Source of the DNA: Coprinus comatus
Taxonomy: Eukaryota > Basidiomycota > Agaricomycetes > Agaricales > Agaricaceae
Reading direction: 5' to 3'
Assembly: GCA_034638255.1 (NCBI GenBank)
Contig: JAWPGT010000019.1
Span: forward strand, 372,001 to 436,000
DNA: 64,000 nucleotides
The notes below the pieces were generated by a model that had not been told where the DNA came from, did not search any database, and was given only the letters and a program-made list of their open reading frames with translations. Shown here piece after piece: positions 25,602 to 37,072 of this stretch. A program made the translations under genes and the position numbers. Position 1 is the first letter of the stretch. Every line of letters starts with the position of its first letter.

Positions 25602-27301
25602 ATGTCCAAAGCTTTTCTCTTCACTTTCTGTCTTACTGCTATCCACACTGCCTTTGCCGCTGTTCCTTTATACGGCCAATGCGGTGGAAACAACTGGACT
25701 GGTGAGCGATAATTGTACTTTCTTTGTTACGACATCACTAAACAATTCCCATAGGCGAAACCACTTGGTGAGGATTCACCAATGTATTCCCAATGAATAT
25801 TCCTGACTTTTTTCATTAGTGTTTCCGGTGCTACATGCCAATTCCAGGTAAATACATCAATTCCTTCTAATTGACCTGTTACTCAATCCCTGAATGGCAT
25901 AACTAGAATGAGTACGGTCTACGAGATCTCTATTCTTCATCCTCAGATGCTCAAGCATAATTACAGATGGTACTCTCAATGTCTGCCAGGCACTGGTGGA
26001 TCCACGTCTACCACAGCATCGACCACAGCATCGACGACTACCCGCACAACTACCAGTGCTACTATTACTTCCGCCCCATCAGGAATCACTACGACTCTTC
26101 CTGCATCAGCTGTTAGTACTCGCGACCTTGGTTTACTGCTGTCACATCACCTTATAATTTTTCTAGGGCTACACCGCTCTTGCCACGGCCTCCGTGATTT
26201 CTGGTTCCTTCGATGGGAGAATGGTCAAATATGACCGTAAAGGAAGCAGTACGTTTCCCCAATGAACATGACTTGGAGCCCCTGTAACCATACTTCAACA
26301 GGTGGTGATTGTCAAGGACAAACAGAAACCGGAGAAGCGGATGCTGTATTCATCCTCGCATCCGGAGCTTCCATCTCGAATGTCATAATTGGTGCCGCTC
26401 AAGCCGAAGGTAAATGAAAAATGTTCTCTTGGGAATAACTATACTCAATTACATTATATAGGTATCCACTGCCGTGGACCTTGTACTGTCACCAACGTTT
26501 GGTGGGAGGATGTCTGTGAAGGTACGCTTTATTTTGATTTACATACTAGTTTCAACTGACACATCGTTCAAGATGCCATTACTGTGAGAATAATCACTTC
26601 AAACAGGTGGGGGCAATAAAGATACTGACTGCTACCTTCAGATCAAACAGACTGGCTCCGGTGACGTTTCTACTATCAATGGTGGTGGTGCATTCAATGC
26701 AGATGATAAAATAGGTAAATTCCCCTCTTGAATATGTATTAAAAACCTACAACTTACGACGGTGATACTAGTTCAACATAACGGTGCAGGTCGTGTTGTT
26801 ATTAACAACTTCTTTGCTTCCAATTTCGGTGCGTCCCAATGTTCTTACCATCCGGCTCTCAGAAATTATTTACCATATCTCAGGTAAACTCTACCGCTCC
26901 TGTGGAAACTGTTCTACCAGATACACCCGACATGTTACTATCAACAACGTAAGTGGTGCCAAAAAATCGAAAAAAAAAATCCGATATATTGATTTGATTT
27001 GAATCTTAATTTTATTTAATTATAGGTTTGTCTCAAGAGCGGTTCTGAAGGTGTTGGAATTAACTCCAACTTTGGTGACACTGCGACACTCTCCAATGTT
27101 AAAACCAGTGGAAAGCCTTCCAGTACCAACGTATGCTGCACTTATCAAGGTGTTGGTAGTGGTTCCGAACCGAGCAAGATTGGATGGTAAGTTCTTTCTT
27201 TCTTACAAGTAGGGAATTGAATGCTCACAAAGGTGGGAAATTATAGTGGAGATAGTTACAGTGCTTGCTCCTACAGCGCTTCTTCAGTTAGTAGTTGCTA
27301 A
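25602..27301 (+). CDS. Secreted pectate lyase (PL3) with N-terminal CBM1
   Basis: Extracellular enzyme that cleaves polygalacturonate by beta-elimination, usually Ca2+-dependent. It starts with a signal peptide, [19 protein letters not shown], followed directly by a fungal cellulose-binding module (CBM1): [25 protein letters not shown], then WYSQCLPG, spread over several tiny exons. A Ser/Thr linker ([19 protein letters not shown]) leads to the PL3 beta-helix. The helix carries [50 protein letters not shown], a lysine/arginine-bearing [19 protein letters not shown] and a cysteine-rich C-terminus ending SSVSSC. About ten introns of roughly 50-65 nt interrupt it. CBM1 attached to a pectinase anchors the enzyme to cellulose in plant walls. 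The stop is at 27299-27301. Confidence 0.93.
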
Positions 27302-27849
27302 ATGGTGAATTGTGGTATCATGATAAAATGTTTCTTCACCTTTGGAATCGTAGTGTGATAGTGAAAATGTATCTAGTGTTATTTTGATTTTATGAACTAG
27401 TTGTTCCAACAAACTAAATTTTTATGAGTCTAAATGGGCGTTTTATTCGCATGGCTCTAGTGTCATTTCACAGGGTAATGTAGATATCCAATCCAACCGT
27501 CAATATTTCAATAATAGTGCACTCCTTCAAACTTTAATGGCTTCTACGGAGCCACAGTATAGGCCCGGGCCCACTTAGCGGATGCTATAGCAAATGCAGA
27601 GTGGTAACCCCTGGCAGTGTACCTTCTATGCCATAATCAGAACTTTTTATCTTCACGGTAGTCAGCTTCGCAGTAAAAATGAGGTGAATGGAGTGATATG
27701 TGGCTGGTAACTACGTGGGATATTCGACCTCACTTTTGGACCTTTAGCTGTGGAATTCAATTCTTATATAAATAGATGTGTGACCGTGACCACGCGTATT
27801 GTCACTAATACATGATGTAACGGTTTCCTCATTAACATTATTGACCGCG
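27302..27849. other. Intergenic region, no gene supported
   Basis: AT-rich 3' flank of the pectate lyase and promoter of the Nse3 gene. No distinct element seen. Confidence 0.35.
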
Positions 27850-29392
27850 ATGGCGAGAACAGCAAGAACACAAGCACCACCCACACAATCACAACGTCCA
27901 GGCACTTCGCGTAGGAGGAGATTAGAATCTGATGAAGAAGAAGCAGAAGAAATGGTTATGGCTGAGGGATCGCAAGAAGAAGATGCTGGTGGTGATGATG
28001 TACGTTTTTATATTTTAATCTGAATATTATAAGAGCTTGAGTTAGGTTTAGGATATTCAAAGGAAAGCAAATGATTTAGTTAGATTGGCGCTATTTAATG
28101 AGTCTAGGAGGATGCCTTTGAGAAGGGATGAAATTACGAAGAAAGGTATATTTATCTTCCCATTCATGTTCTAATTATCAAATAACACATTCCTTTCGCA
28201 TCAGTACTTCACAATTCGCGAAACTTTAAACAGGTTTTTGACAAAGCACAACAAACGCTAGATAGAATTTTTGGCATGGAATTAGTTGAACTTCCATCAA
28301 AAGCAGGGATGGACCAAGAGGCTGCTGCTGCTGCTAACACCCAGAAAAATGGGAAGGAAGTCGGAACTCAGCGACCTCACGGTACTCAAGCACAAGCAGC
28401 CGCAGAAGAAGAAGCTCAGTTGGAAGAAGCTAGAAAGGGTGCTACAAGTGTTCGGAAGAAAGCTGCTGCTCTAGGGTCCAAAACGTATATCTTGAGGTCG
28501 ATACTTGACCCCAATTTAATCGAGTTGGCTATGAAGACTGATGCAGATATACTGGCTGAAGAAGCTATGCTGGATTTTTCGAGTGGTGATTTCTTTGGAA
28601 ATGATGCTGGAGGTGAGGGTGGAGGAAGAGGGGGACATGGTGGAGGTGGACGTGTGAGGATTTTAGATGATGATGAAGAAGAAGAAGATTGGAATGATGA
28701 TGACGATGATACTGAAATGCAACCCAAGACTTATGGAAGTATTTTGTCTTGGACACAGACAGACCAGTTGGCGAATATGGGCGTTTTATATGTGATTTTG
28801 TCTTTGATTTTGATCAATGGAAGGGTCATTGACGAGGGTTCGTTTCTTTCCATGTGAGATGTCTGTATAAATATGAACGTTTTTTCTCATAGGTCTACTA
28901 AGAAGACAACTAAAAGAGCTTGGCCTACCCTCTTCTGATCGTCTTCCAATCCACTACACCACACTCTCAACACAACGCTCCATTAAACTTGACGACTACC
29001 TCTCCATTCTCCTCCGACAAGGCTACCTCGACAGACAAATAGTGGGAGAACTTGGCGGTGCAGGTCGCAAGCGAGCAAGGGGGAAAGTTGGGAAAGCGAG
29101 CGGAACTGGTGACGGTGATGGTGGTAATGGAGAATCATATGAATGGCGATGGGGCGTTAGGGCATTGTGTGAAGTGGGAGAGGATGATGTGGCAAGGTGG
29201 ATGGCCGAGCTAATGACAGGTTCAGGAAATCTAAATCTTGGAGATGCTTTGTCTGGAAGGGGAGTTGGGGAAGACGATGATGAAGAGGAAGAGGACCAGG
29301 AAGGCAGAGGTAAAGCCAAGGTTAAAAAAATGTATGGGGGTATTGAAAAAGCTGCAGGTGGACATTTGGTGGGTGTTAGAGACTTAAGGTAA
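27850..29392 (+). CDS. nse3: Nse3-like MAGE-domain subunit of the SMC5-SMC6 complex
   Basis: Nuclear subunit that pairs with Nse1 and Nse4 and binds DNA within SMC5/6, for recombination repair and genome maintenance. The start MARTARTQAPPTQSQRPG opens a disordered acidic N-terminus. The MAGE homology domain begins in exon 2: IQRKANDLVRLALFNESRRMPLRRDEI, then NFKQVFDKAQQTLDRIFGMEL, TYILRSILDPNLIE, ANMGVLYVILSLILINGRVI, and RRQLKELGLPSSDR followed by KLDDYLSILLRQGYLDRQ. The first and second winged-helix parts are separated by a Gly-rich and Asp/Glu-rich insertion (about 28600-28725), and the tail is again Gly- and Glu-rich. The C-terminal EWRWGVRALCEVGEDDVARWM matches the RWG..A end of the family. 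Three introns. The identification rests on the MAGE pattern; no second MAGE gene is seen here. Confidence 0.88.
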
Positions 29393-29732
29393 TAGTTCGC
29401 TGTAGAATTTCGTTCATTAAACACAAGTGGAATATGTGCACTTTTAAAGCCGCTTTCATATATGTATTGTCTATTATTTAGTGCTTTGAAGCAATTCTCT
29501 CTTCCCCTCTATTGCGAATGCGTGCTTCCGTTATGCTTTAATTCTAGAGATAATTAATTATGTTAATAAATCGAACTATATTCTACGATTGATATAGTAT
29601 GTCCAACTGATTGATCCGTTATGCACTCCCACAGTACCGGATCATTAATTGCCTACAATCTGGTCTAAGACACAATGTGTTCAACATTATTCGCTCCTTG
29701 ACAATCTCGAATTCTATAACACAGAACCCACA

Positions 29733-30164
29733 ATGTATCTCCTCGAAAAACTGCACGCCAAAAATCTAAGCTTCCCGCAGACTCTAGACTTAGAAAAACA
29801 AGCAGAACAATTACGCAATAGAAATTTGAAGGGAAACGTGTTACAAAGATATATCAAGAAAAACAAAAGTTTCACACCTATCGATGTATTAGAAAAGCGT
29901 GTAGAGGATGGGATGAGGACAAATGGAGACAAAGCTTGGATCGGACAATGGGCTGCCAAAAATCGGAGTTGTCCACGGTCTGAGATGTTACGAGGACGTT
30001 GTGTAAAAGGGAAACAGGAGCAAACTCCGAATTTCTTCAGTAAAGTGACAGCGAAAAATCATAGTTTTCCGGTAGCAAGTGATTTGGAGAAACGTGCTGA
30101 GAGTTTGAGGCAGAGAAGAGGTGAAAAAAGTTGTCAGGATGATGATCCTTTAGATTATGAGTAA
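29733..30164 (+). CDS. Small protein with four ~32-residue repeats, function unknown
   Basis: I do not recognise this 143-residue protein. It contains four tandem diverged copies of a motif of the form (A/K)KNxSFPxxxxLEKRAExLR: AKNLSFPQTLDLEKQAEQL, KKNKSFTPIDVLEKRVEDG, AKNRSCPRSEMLRGRCVKG and AKNHSFPVASDLEKRAESL, spaced 31-33 residues apart. Each is preceded by a short aromatic-containing helix-like segment. The protein is charged, has no signal peptide or membrane span, and ends in an acidic DDDPLDYE. The first ATG is at 29733; an in-frame extension to 29649 would need a non-ATG start or an upstream exon. The conserved spacing argues that it is translated. It lies between Nse3 and DUF6535-B on the same strand. 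Confidence 0.6.
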   Translation: MYLLEKLHAKNLSFPQTLDLEKQAEQLRNRNLKGNVLQRYIKKNKSFTPIDVLEKRVEDGMRTNGDKAWIGQWAAKNRSCPRSEMLRGRCVKGKQEQTPNFFSKVTAKNHSFPVASDLEKRAESLRQRRGEKSCQDDDPLDYE

Positions 30165-31218
30165 CGGTAGCTTGGACATTACGAATCTACGATTATCTCC
30201 GTAATGTTCATGTATCTCTCTCTTTGTGTCATTGTTTGTAACGAATAACATGTAATATAAATATATGAAAGGCGGTATACTGGTAAATGATGTGGGTAGG
30301 TATGAGTTGTGCATAGTTATTGTTATTTCAAATGTACTGGCCCAAGTGGCACTAAACATTAAATGATCCGACATTAACGGTGACGTGACGAACGTGACGC
30401 GTGTTGAACCAGGCAGTGATGGTGCTCGTATTTCATGCGCCTCACTGCTCGGCAACATTTCAAGGAAACTGTATTCGGCGTCTGCGATTACCTCAACATA
30501 CAGCGCTTTGACAACAACCCTCATGTTAATAGGCTGGTCTCTACTGCAGATCTACTTTACACTTCACCCCACCTAATCCGACGTCGGAACAAGACCTATA
30601 CAACCTCATCGTTCAAGCATGGCCTTTCTGATTCATGATAGAAGGAAATATTTATATTCAGCGCTAAATTACAACTCACACCTGTGTTGTATGAATGGCG
30701 AATGCCTCACTGGTAAGGCATGCACTTACTTTTTTCAAGCGCCTTAGATGTAAAGCGCCTCTCAGTTCATATCGCTTCACACTGGAGTGTCGCGAAAATA
30801 TCCTGCAGCATCCATCCATTGCTTCCTTCCATTCAAAGTTAAAGTTTCATTTATGTATCCGGATACACGCTTATGAGGTGAACGTCATAGGACTATCCGT
30901 TATTGTTAAAACCAGGCCTATGTAGCATGTCATGTTTCTCACAATGGTACAGATCGTCGATATTTAAGCTTTGAACGGCAACCATTGAGATACGCAGCTA
31001 TTCAGACGCATACGACCTTCCTTCTTTCCCTCCTTTTGGCTCTCCTTGTTTTAACTGTTAGCTTTGGGTTAATGGGTAGGGTATGCCAACTATTCCATGA
31101 ATGTTCAATGAACCAATCTGACTGTGTTGCAGTAATATATCTCGCTAATCGTGATGGCTATTTTGTAATCTCCCATTTGCATATAGTGGACTTCGCAGTA
31201 CCAGAACAGCAAGCTGAG
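30165..31218. other. Intergenic region upstream of DUF6535-B
   Basis: About 1 kb with only short frames. A TATTTAA near 30961 might serve gene B. The first exon of B may lie near its right edge. Confidence 0.35.
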
Positions 31219-33534
31219 ATGGTAATGCTAGTCCTTCCATGACTATCGAAAATGACTGATTGACATATGTCAGAACACTATCAATGTAGACCGAGATTGG
31301 GCTATCTGCAACCGCAAGGCGGAAGAGACAACGAGAGAAATTTACAACAGTTGGAAAGAAGAATTGGAGAAACTTCTGATTTTTGTAAGCGCATGGGATT
31401 CAGTTAATTACCGATACATTCCTTTTTTTTTCTGACGTTAACCTAGGCTGGACTGTTCTCTGCCATAGTAGCGACATTTACGGTTGAATCTGTTAAGGAC
31501 GTCCTGGGAGATCCTGCTGATGAAACGGTACTCTTGCTACGAATGCTTGTGTTCCACGCAAACAACCTCTCAAACCCGCAGGCGAATCTCCCCATTAACA
31601 TTGTTCCAGACCCACCAATTACTCCATCCGCTGAATTTATCAATCTTCTATACTCCGTCAGCCTCGTTCTCAGTCTTGCCGCGGTTCTAGGAGGGATTCT
31701 CTGCTTACAATGGTTGCGAGAATTTAGCAGAAATATTACTGGTGTACCGCATGAAAAGGACCTATACCTTCAGTATCGACGACACGAAAGTTTACGAAGG
31801 TGGGGTGTCTTATGGATGCTCAATGCCCTTCCACTGCTCCTACTTGTAGCTCTTGCCCTGTTTTTTGTTGGTTTCTCTGTAGCACAATGGGAAGCCAGGA
31901 CACTTGCTGCTATACCTGTTACCATCATCGTCGCCATTTCCATTCTCTTCATCATTATCACATCCATTTTACCAGGTTTGCAACTCATATTACTGGCGAA
32001 ATACCAGAAATCAGAGTTCAAAGTTGTGGGCTCGAAACCCGCAGCGACACTTTGCCCATACCGATCACCGCAGGCGTGGCTCGCGCACTCAATGCTGAGA
32101 GCCATGATATTACCCATTAAACTACTCCCTTCAGATATCTCACTGAGCACGGGACGCCTAAAGCCTTTCAGAAGTATCCACAGCTGGACGGAATACGACA
32201 CATGGTGGACTGGGATACACAACACTCCTACCTCTATAATTCCCGCGTTACTCCGGATATCTACAGAGTTCAGACAAAGTCAAGGTGTTGTACCGGCGGC
32301 CTACAAGTGTCTATTGCTGGCTATGACAGACGCTTTTGCGTCAGTACTGAAGGACATAAATCCTGCCGAAATGTTGGAACTTTCCCTTTTTTATGCATCT
32401 GTCTTAAACAAGTTCCATAAAGAATGTAATATTGACGCGTCGCGTTCAATTTGTGATGCCCGCCTCGTGGCATTTGTCAAATTATGGGAGGGACAGCGAC
32501 AGTACCTCAGTCCAAGCGGGCGAAATAATCTCATTTTGCCCAATGTTTTTGCTGAGCTACTTCCCGCCAGAGACTCAAAAGGTACGTCATCCCTTTCATT
32601 ATGCGCTGGTTCATAAACTCATCCCTCCTTTACATCTTTATCATCTAGTTCTTCTTTACGCTGTTCATGCTGCCCTGGAAGACTCTACAAGCACAATCTT
32701 CAACGATGAGAGTGCTAGTGCCACTATCTGTTATTTAATTGATAGATCGTATTTTTACGTGAAGCACGGGAATGAAGAACTGTTCACAGAAATAATTTCT
32801 ATAATCAAGGTATTCATTCAGCGGTATTTACAAGCTGATGTCAAATCGACGGCCCCGATACAATTGATCTGCCTCAAAGTACGACAATCACTCGAAGAAC
32901 ACTATCATACTAGATGCAATGATACATCACTCCGGATATTCAACTCGGTGGTTCAAGATTTAGACCTTATAATTTGGCAAGAACTTGAAACTCCACTTAT
33001 GGGATTACTCTCCTCTGTCGACGTAGATGACATTTCGAAAGGCTGGTTTTCTTCTTTTTCCAATTGCGGTTCTATTCTAATGAGAGTATTTCAGATAACG
33101 CAAATGCATTCATCGGAATTGTGGAAGATTTGGCCGTTGGTGCTGGGAAGCCGTCGAAGAATCCAATTATTACGCACGCTATCCATGTTATTAAACATTT
33201 GCGTTACCCTGATGCAGATATGGTAGATGTTCGTCTCATACAAGCTCTTGAGAATGAAATCTACGGCACGCCTAGGGACTCTGTCATCTCACCTCTTCCC
33301 CTTCCAACACCAGCTATGACCAGTCCAAAAAGCCCATATTCCGAGCTCAATTGTTCATTATCGAAATTGACTCAAGCAATCACCAATCGACATAGTGTAC
33401 CACATAATGACGACCCTCCCTTTTCTTCATTTGTACATCAGGAAACATCGGAGGTAAAAATTGACGCTCAACTTGGAAATGGAAACGACATACAACCTTT
33501 GAAAATTCGCGTAAATAAACACGAACAACCCTAA
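31219..33534 (+). CDS. DUF6535 membrane protein, copy B
   Basis: Most diverged full copy. The start is uncertain: ATG at 31219 followed at once by a GT donor joins in phase to NTINVDRDWAICNRKAEET, which matches the DPW exon of the other copies. The N-terminal part shows NSWKEELEKLLIF, AGLFSAIVATFTVES, NNLSNPQANLPINI, a span ending LQWLREFSRNITG, HEKDLYLQYRRHESLRRW, two further spans, and LCPYRSPQAWLAH. Then come WTEYDTWWTGIHNTPTSI and LLRISTEFRQSQG. After an intron near 32580-32650 the C-terminal region continues with VLLYAVHAALEDSTST and LRIFNSVVQDLDL. A 62-nt intron starting gtagat at about 33022 restores frame into SISDNANAFIGIVEDLAV, so no break is needed. The tail, ending KIRVNKHEQP, is Ser/Pro-rich and differs from the acidic tails of A, C and D. 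No MSSK mini-exon was found. Confidence 0.8.
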
Positions 33535-33890
33535 TTTTCAATTGGTTGCCCGTGATGTGACTCAGGTATTTTCTTCTTTGTTTCTCGCCTTGTCTTTTGT
33601 GTTGATTCTTCCATGGCTTTTGGGCTGCCTGTATTCTTACTCTTACTGTATGTAGCACGAATGTATTAGTAAATTGTAATTCCGTCATCATTCTTCCCTG
33701 CTCCAAAGCAGCATTAATATTTTTGGTTACGTCTTCTCAACTATCAATAAGATTGATTACCTACAAGATATATCTGCATAGGCCTTCCATGTCGCACTTC
33801 CTCTCCCAATATAATTTCCTTGCAATGATCATCCACAACATTGCTAGATATATATTCTTCTACAAACTACGACTACTACTAGCGTGATAC
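33535..33890. other. Convergent intergenic region
   Basis: Separates the 3' ends of DUF6535-B and the MDP-1 phosphatase. Nothing recognised. Confidence 0.35.
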
Positions 33891-34856
33891 CTAGGCATCC
33901 AAAGAGGTGTCGTTTGTGGAACTCACGCCATCGAGAACTTCTTCAGGATGCCGAGAACGCCAGTGTGAAAGACCGTTCTCGAAAACTTTGGAGGTAATGC
34001 CTTTCGGTACAAGTTGGAATGTAACACCGAGAGATTCGACTTCTCTGTTGCGATGTTCATCATCGAAGAAGAGCTGATACATAATATTATAGGTTAGGTC
34101 TAGATTATATATACTAAACAAGAAAAAAGTACCATTTCGGAGTATGGAATGTTTAATTTCTTATGAATCTCCTTGAAGTGCGTTATTTTTGAACCTTTAT
34201 ATGTAATTGAGACACTATGACTTCCAGGAAGTATGAGGATGTTCTCATACCTGGATATATCTCAAGAATATCAAAAAATTCGATTGCGGGTGTTGGTTTT
34301 GAGAATGAAGGTTTGTTCAAGACAATGTGTGCTGGAGAGGGAGGTACAAGGAGGAGTGATAATGCTTCCTTTGCTCTGAGAGGTAACATACTCAGAAATC
34401 GACAGAGGAGGGTAAAAAGGGACATCTGAACTAACAATTTGGTAGCGGATGTTCGTGAACATATTGCGATGATAATATCGGCAGCTTTCAGACGATGAAG
34501 GATATGTGGGACGTCTCTGTAAAATGCGACAGTGTCATTGTATCTAGACTACAGGGTTAATCCAGTGACTTAGAGTTAAAGGCTTTTGAAAAATATTTAC
34601 CGATCTAAGACTTGATTAACAGTATCATCCTTTCGACGAAGGGGGGCTAGGTTGTTCGTTTTCAGGACCCCGTCTCCTGTATGAAAGTTGAGAGTTTAAA
34701 GTTCTGTACCTGTAACATGAGTATCTATCCAAAGATCCCAAAGAGTGTAACTACACAAAAATGCGATCGGTATATCAGAATTTTGTCTTATACAGCTCGA
34801 GGAAAAGAGTCTTACTCGAGATCAAATGCAATCAGAGTCGGAGTGCGGAGAGACAT
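33891..34856 (-). CDS. mdp1: Magnesium-dependent phosphatase-1 (MDP-1), HAD superfamily
   Basis: Small cytosolic HAD phosphatase; mammalian MDP-1 acts on sugar and protein phosphates including phosphotyrosine and fructosamine-6-phosphate. Exon 1 (ATG at 34854-34856) gives MSLRTPTLIAFDL. The catalytic DLDYTLW motif (nucleophile Asp and acid/base Asp two residues on) is assembled across a 65-nt intron within the second Asp codon. It continues LWIDTHVTGDGVLK, LHRLKAADIIIAICSRTSA (motif II), FFDILEIYPG, then LFFDDEHRNREVESLGVTF (acidic motif III/IV), ending in NDTSLDA. The length of about 200 residues fits the family. The gene is divergent from the nucleoside hydrolase, and the 410 bp between them should serve both. 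All catalytic residues appear present. Confidence 0.88.
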
Positions 34857-35267
34857 CGATTTGATTTGGTGATAAACGCTCAACTCCGGTCCCACATAGT
34901 GGTTTGTGGAGATAATAATTCGGGTCATGTGTGTCTTAACTCAGTGTTCCGAGGCATGCTTCAAAGTTCAGCTTGATAAACCCAAACACTAGTGGCGAGG
35001 TACACGTCCTATTGCTCTCAACGATGTATGATAATCTGTTTGAGATGATTAACCTAGATGGTTTAGCATAAAACAATGAGATACCCGACAAATTCTGAAA
35101 AAATATGATATAAAAAATTCTGAATCTTCTTCGATCCTGGGGTCTTGGGGAGATCTGAGATAGATGACAAATATTTGGTGCGTGCTATAATCCGAAAATT
35201 GATATTAGATGCTGGACATAAGAAAGATAAGATAGTTTCTACGCTGTTATCTTTCAGGAATTCCTCT
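34857..35267. promoter_or_regulatory. Bidirectional promoter region of MDP-1 and nucleoside hydrolase
   Basis: A 411-bp gap between divergent start codons. No clear TATA box is placed correctly for either gene; the assignment rests on geometry alone. Confidence 0.4.
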
Positions 35268-36599
35268 ATGAAGCACATTTGGCTCGATGTCGACCCCGTA
35301 AGTTCAAGTGTATCTTGTAACTTCGGGTTTGAGAATTAAAAGGTCTTAGGGTCATGACGATGCGATAGCGCTTATGTTGGCTGTACACTGTCCAGATATC
35401 AATCTTTTGGGTGTATCAACAGTATGTTTAACAAACCAAAGGTTTTATTCTCAGTTAACCCCGACTTCGACTTTTGATAATCACAGTGTCATGGAAATGC
35501 ACCAAGTTCACATACTGCACTTAACGCTGCACGATGCCTCTATGCATATGGTGCACCCGCTGAGATAAAAGTATACCCGGGGGCATCTAAACCACTCATT
35601 CTACCAGCAAAACATGATCCTCAAATTCATGGAAAAGATGGATTAGGTGGTGTTGAAGGATTACCTGGAGGCGAGCATCTAGGTGTTCAAGAGAGGTTTG
35701 TTTATGAGGGAGGAGGGAAATTTAAAACCAGAGCATTAGATGCAATGAATCAAGCAATCAGAAAGATCTGGAAAGATGGAAAGGGCGGGAAAGTAACTGT
35801 TGTTTCAAGTGGACCTATGACAAATATTGCGCTTTTTATTAGTGTTTATCCTGAACTGGTTGATCCTGTCAATGGGGCTATAGAAGAGTTCGTTTTTATG
35901 GGTGGTGGTGTCGGTATGGGAAACCGGTCATCCGTAGCTGAGTATAATATTATGACTGATCGTGAGTCTTATTTTCTAGATTTTCATCTAATTAGTGATA
36001 CGGGTACCTACTTCAGCTCACGCGACGCAGATTGTGTTGGACTCACCAGTGAAGACCACGATGATTCCGATCAACGTTACGCATAAAGCTATTGCGACCA
36101 AGGAAGTCATCTACCGTCTTCTTACCAATTCCGATCCTCCAGCCTCCGAACTGACAATAACACCAAAAGCAATAACTCCTTTGAGGCACACGTTATACAC
36201 ACTCTTAACTTTCTTCGCTGCCGCATATGAATCAACGTTCGATTTCAAATTGGGACCGCCTTTACATGACGCCCTCACTATCGCTTATCTACAGCCTCCT
36301 GAACTATTCAAAGGAAAGAGATACAGAGTTGACACAGAGCTCAGCCCTGGATTTTGTTTGGGAGAAACTGTGGTTGACATGTGGAGGTATAGAGATCCAA
36401 ACTTGGATTTGGACGAGAACTGTTGGGGTATGAATGGAAGAAACTGTGTGGTCATTCAAGAAATGGATGTGAGTAACTCGCATTTACTATAAAAGTTCTT
36501 GGTCCTGATAGTGTCTCGATTCGTTAGGTCCCGAAATTCTTTGATCTGTTCATGGAATGTGTTGAGAAGTGTGATGTTGTTTCACCTTTAAATCAGTAG
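35268..36599 (+). CDS. Inosine-uridine preferring nucleoside hydrolase
   Basis: Hydrolyses ribonucleosides to base plus ribose in purine/pyrimidine salvage. It starts MKHIWLDVDP; the signature DVDPGHDDAIAL is completed across the first intron and supplies the Ca2+- and ribose-binding aspartates. Further family motifs: LLGVSTCHGNA, LNAARCLYAYG, GKDGLGGVEGLP, VSSGPMTNIALFI, FVFMGGGVGMGN with AEYNIMTDPD completed across an intron, VIPINVTHK-like IPINVTHKA, and PPLHDALTIAYL with the catalytic His near the C-terminus. The length of about 380 residues fits the fungal enzymes. No signal peptide, so probably cytosolic. The stop TAG is at 36597-36599. Confidence 0.93.
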
Positions 36600-37072
36600 T
36601 AATGAATTACCACTCATACAATTTCAAATAAAGAGGAAAGTTTTCAAGTATCCACTGGTAGGTCGATAGGTTGGTTTGAGTGAGGACGAGAAACGGTAAG
36701 GATACAGTTGTTATGGGGTTCCTCCCGAGGACCAAGTGTACGTTAATCAATGTCTAGATGATAAATGGCAGCAACTGTACTCGTTCTGGCAATCCTTTAT
36801 TTTGTGGATCAGCCAGAGCGTTCCTGATTGAATTTAAGAATTATGTACCAAAATGAGAACACTCGCAGCAAGCATGAATGGCCGTGTCATTGGGATAATG
36901 GAGAGCAGATAGAATACCTGAACGCAACCAAATAAGAACTGTACCGCCCCAAAAAGGTGTCACTATATTTAGGTGCAATCCAATCAATTTCTCACCATTA
37001 CCATCAGCTCCGCATCAATACAGCATTTACAAAAGACAGACTTTGGAACTTGATAGTATATACTATAGCTCA
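36600..37072. other. Intergenic region upstream of DUF6535-C
   Basis: The last ~50 bases are shared with the flank of gene E and contain the palindromic core promoter; the rest is unique within the window. Confidence 0.45.

Noticed and set aside
30385..30925. Several 60-76 codon frames upstream of DUF6535-B
   Set aside because: No recognisable domain, signal peptide or joining introns; length is within chance expectation.
33004..33080. Frame break in DUF6535-B
   Set aside because: A 62-nt intron beginning gtagat and ending at atgag restores the frame in correct phase, so no mutation is required.
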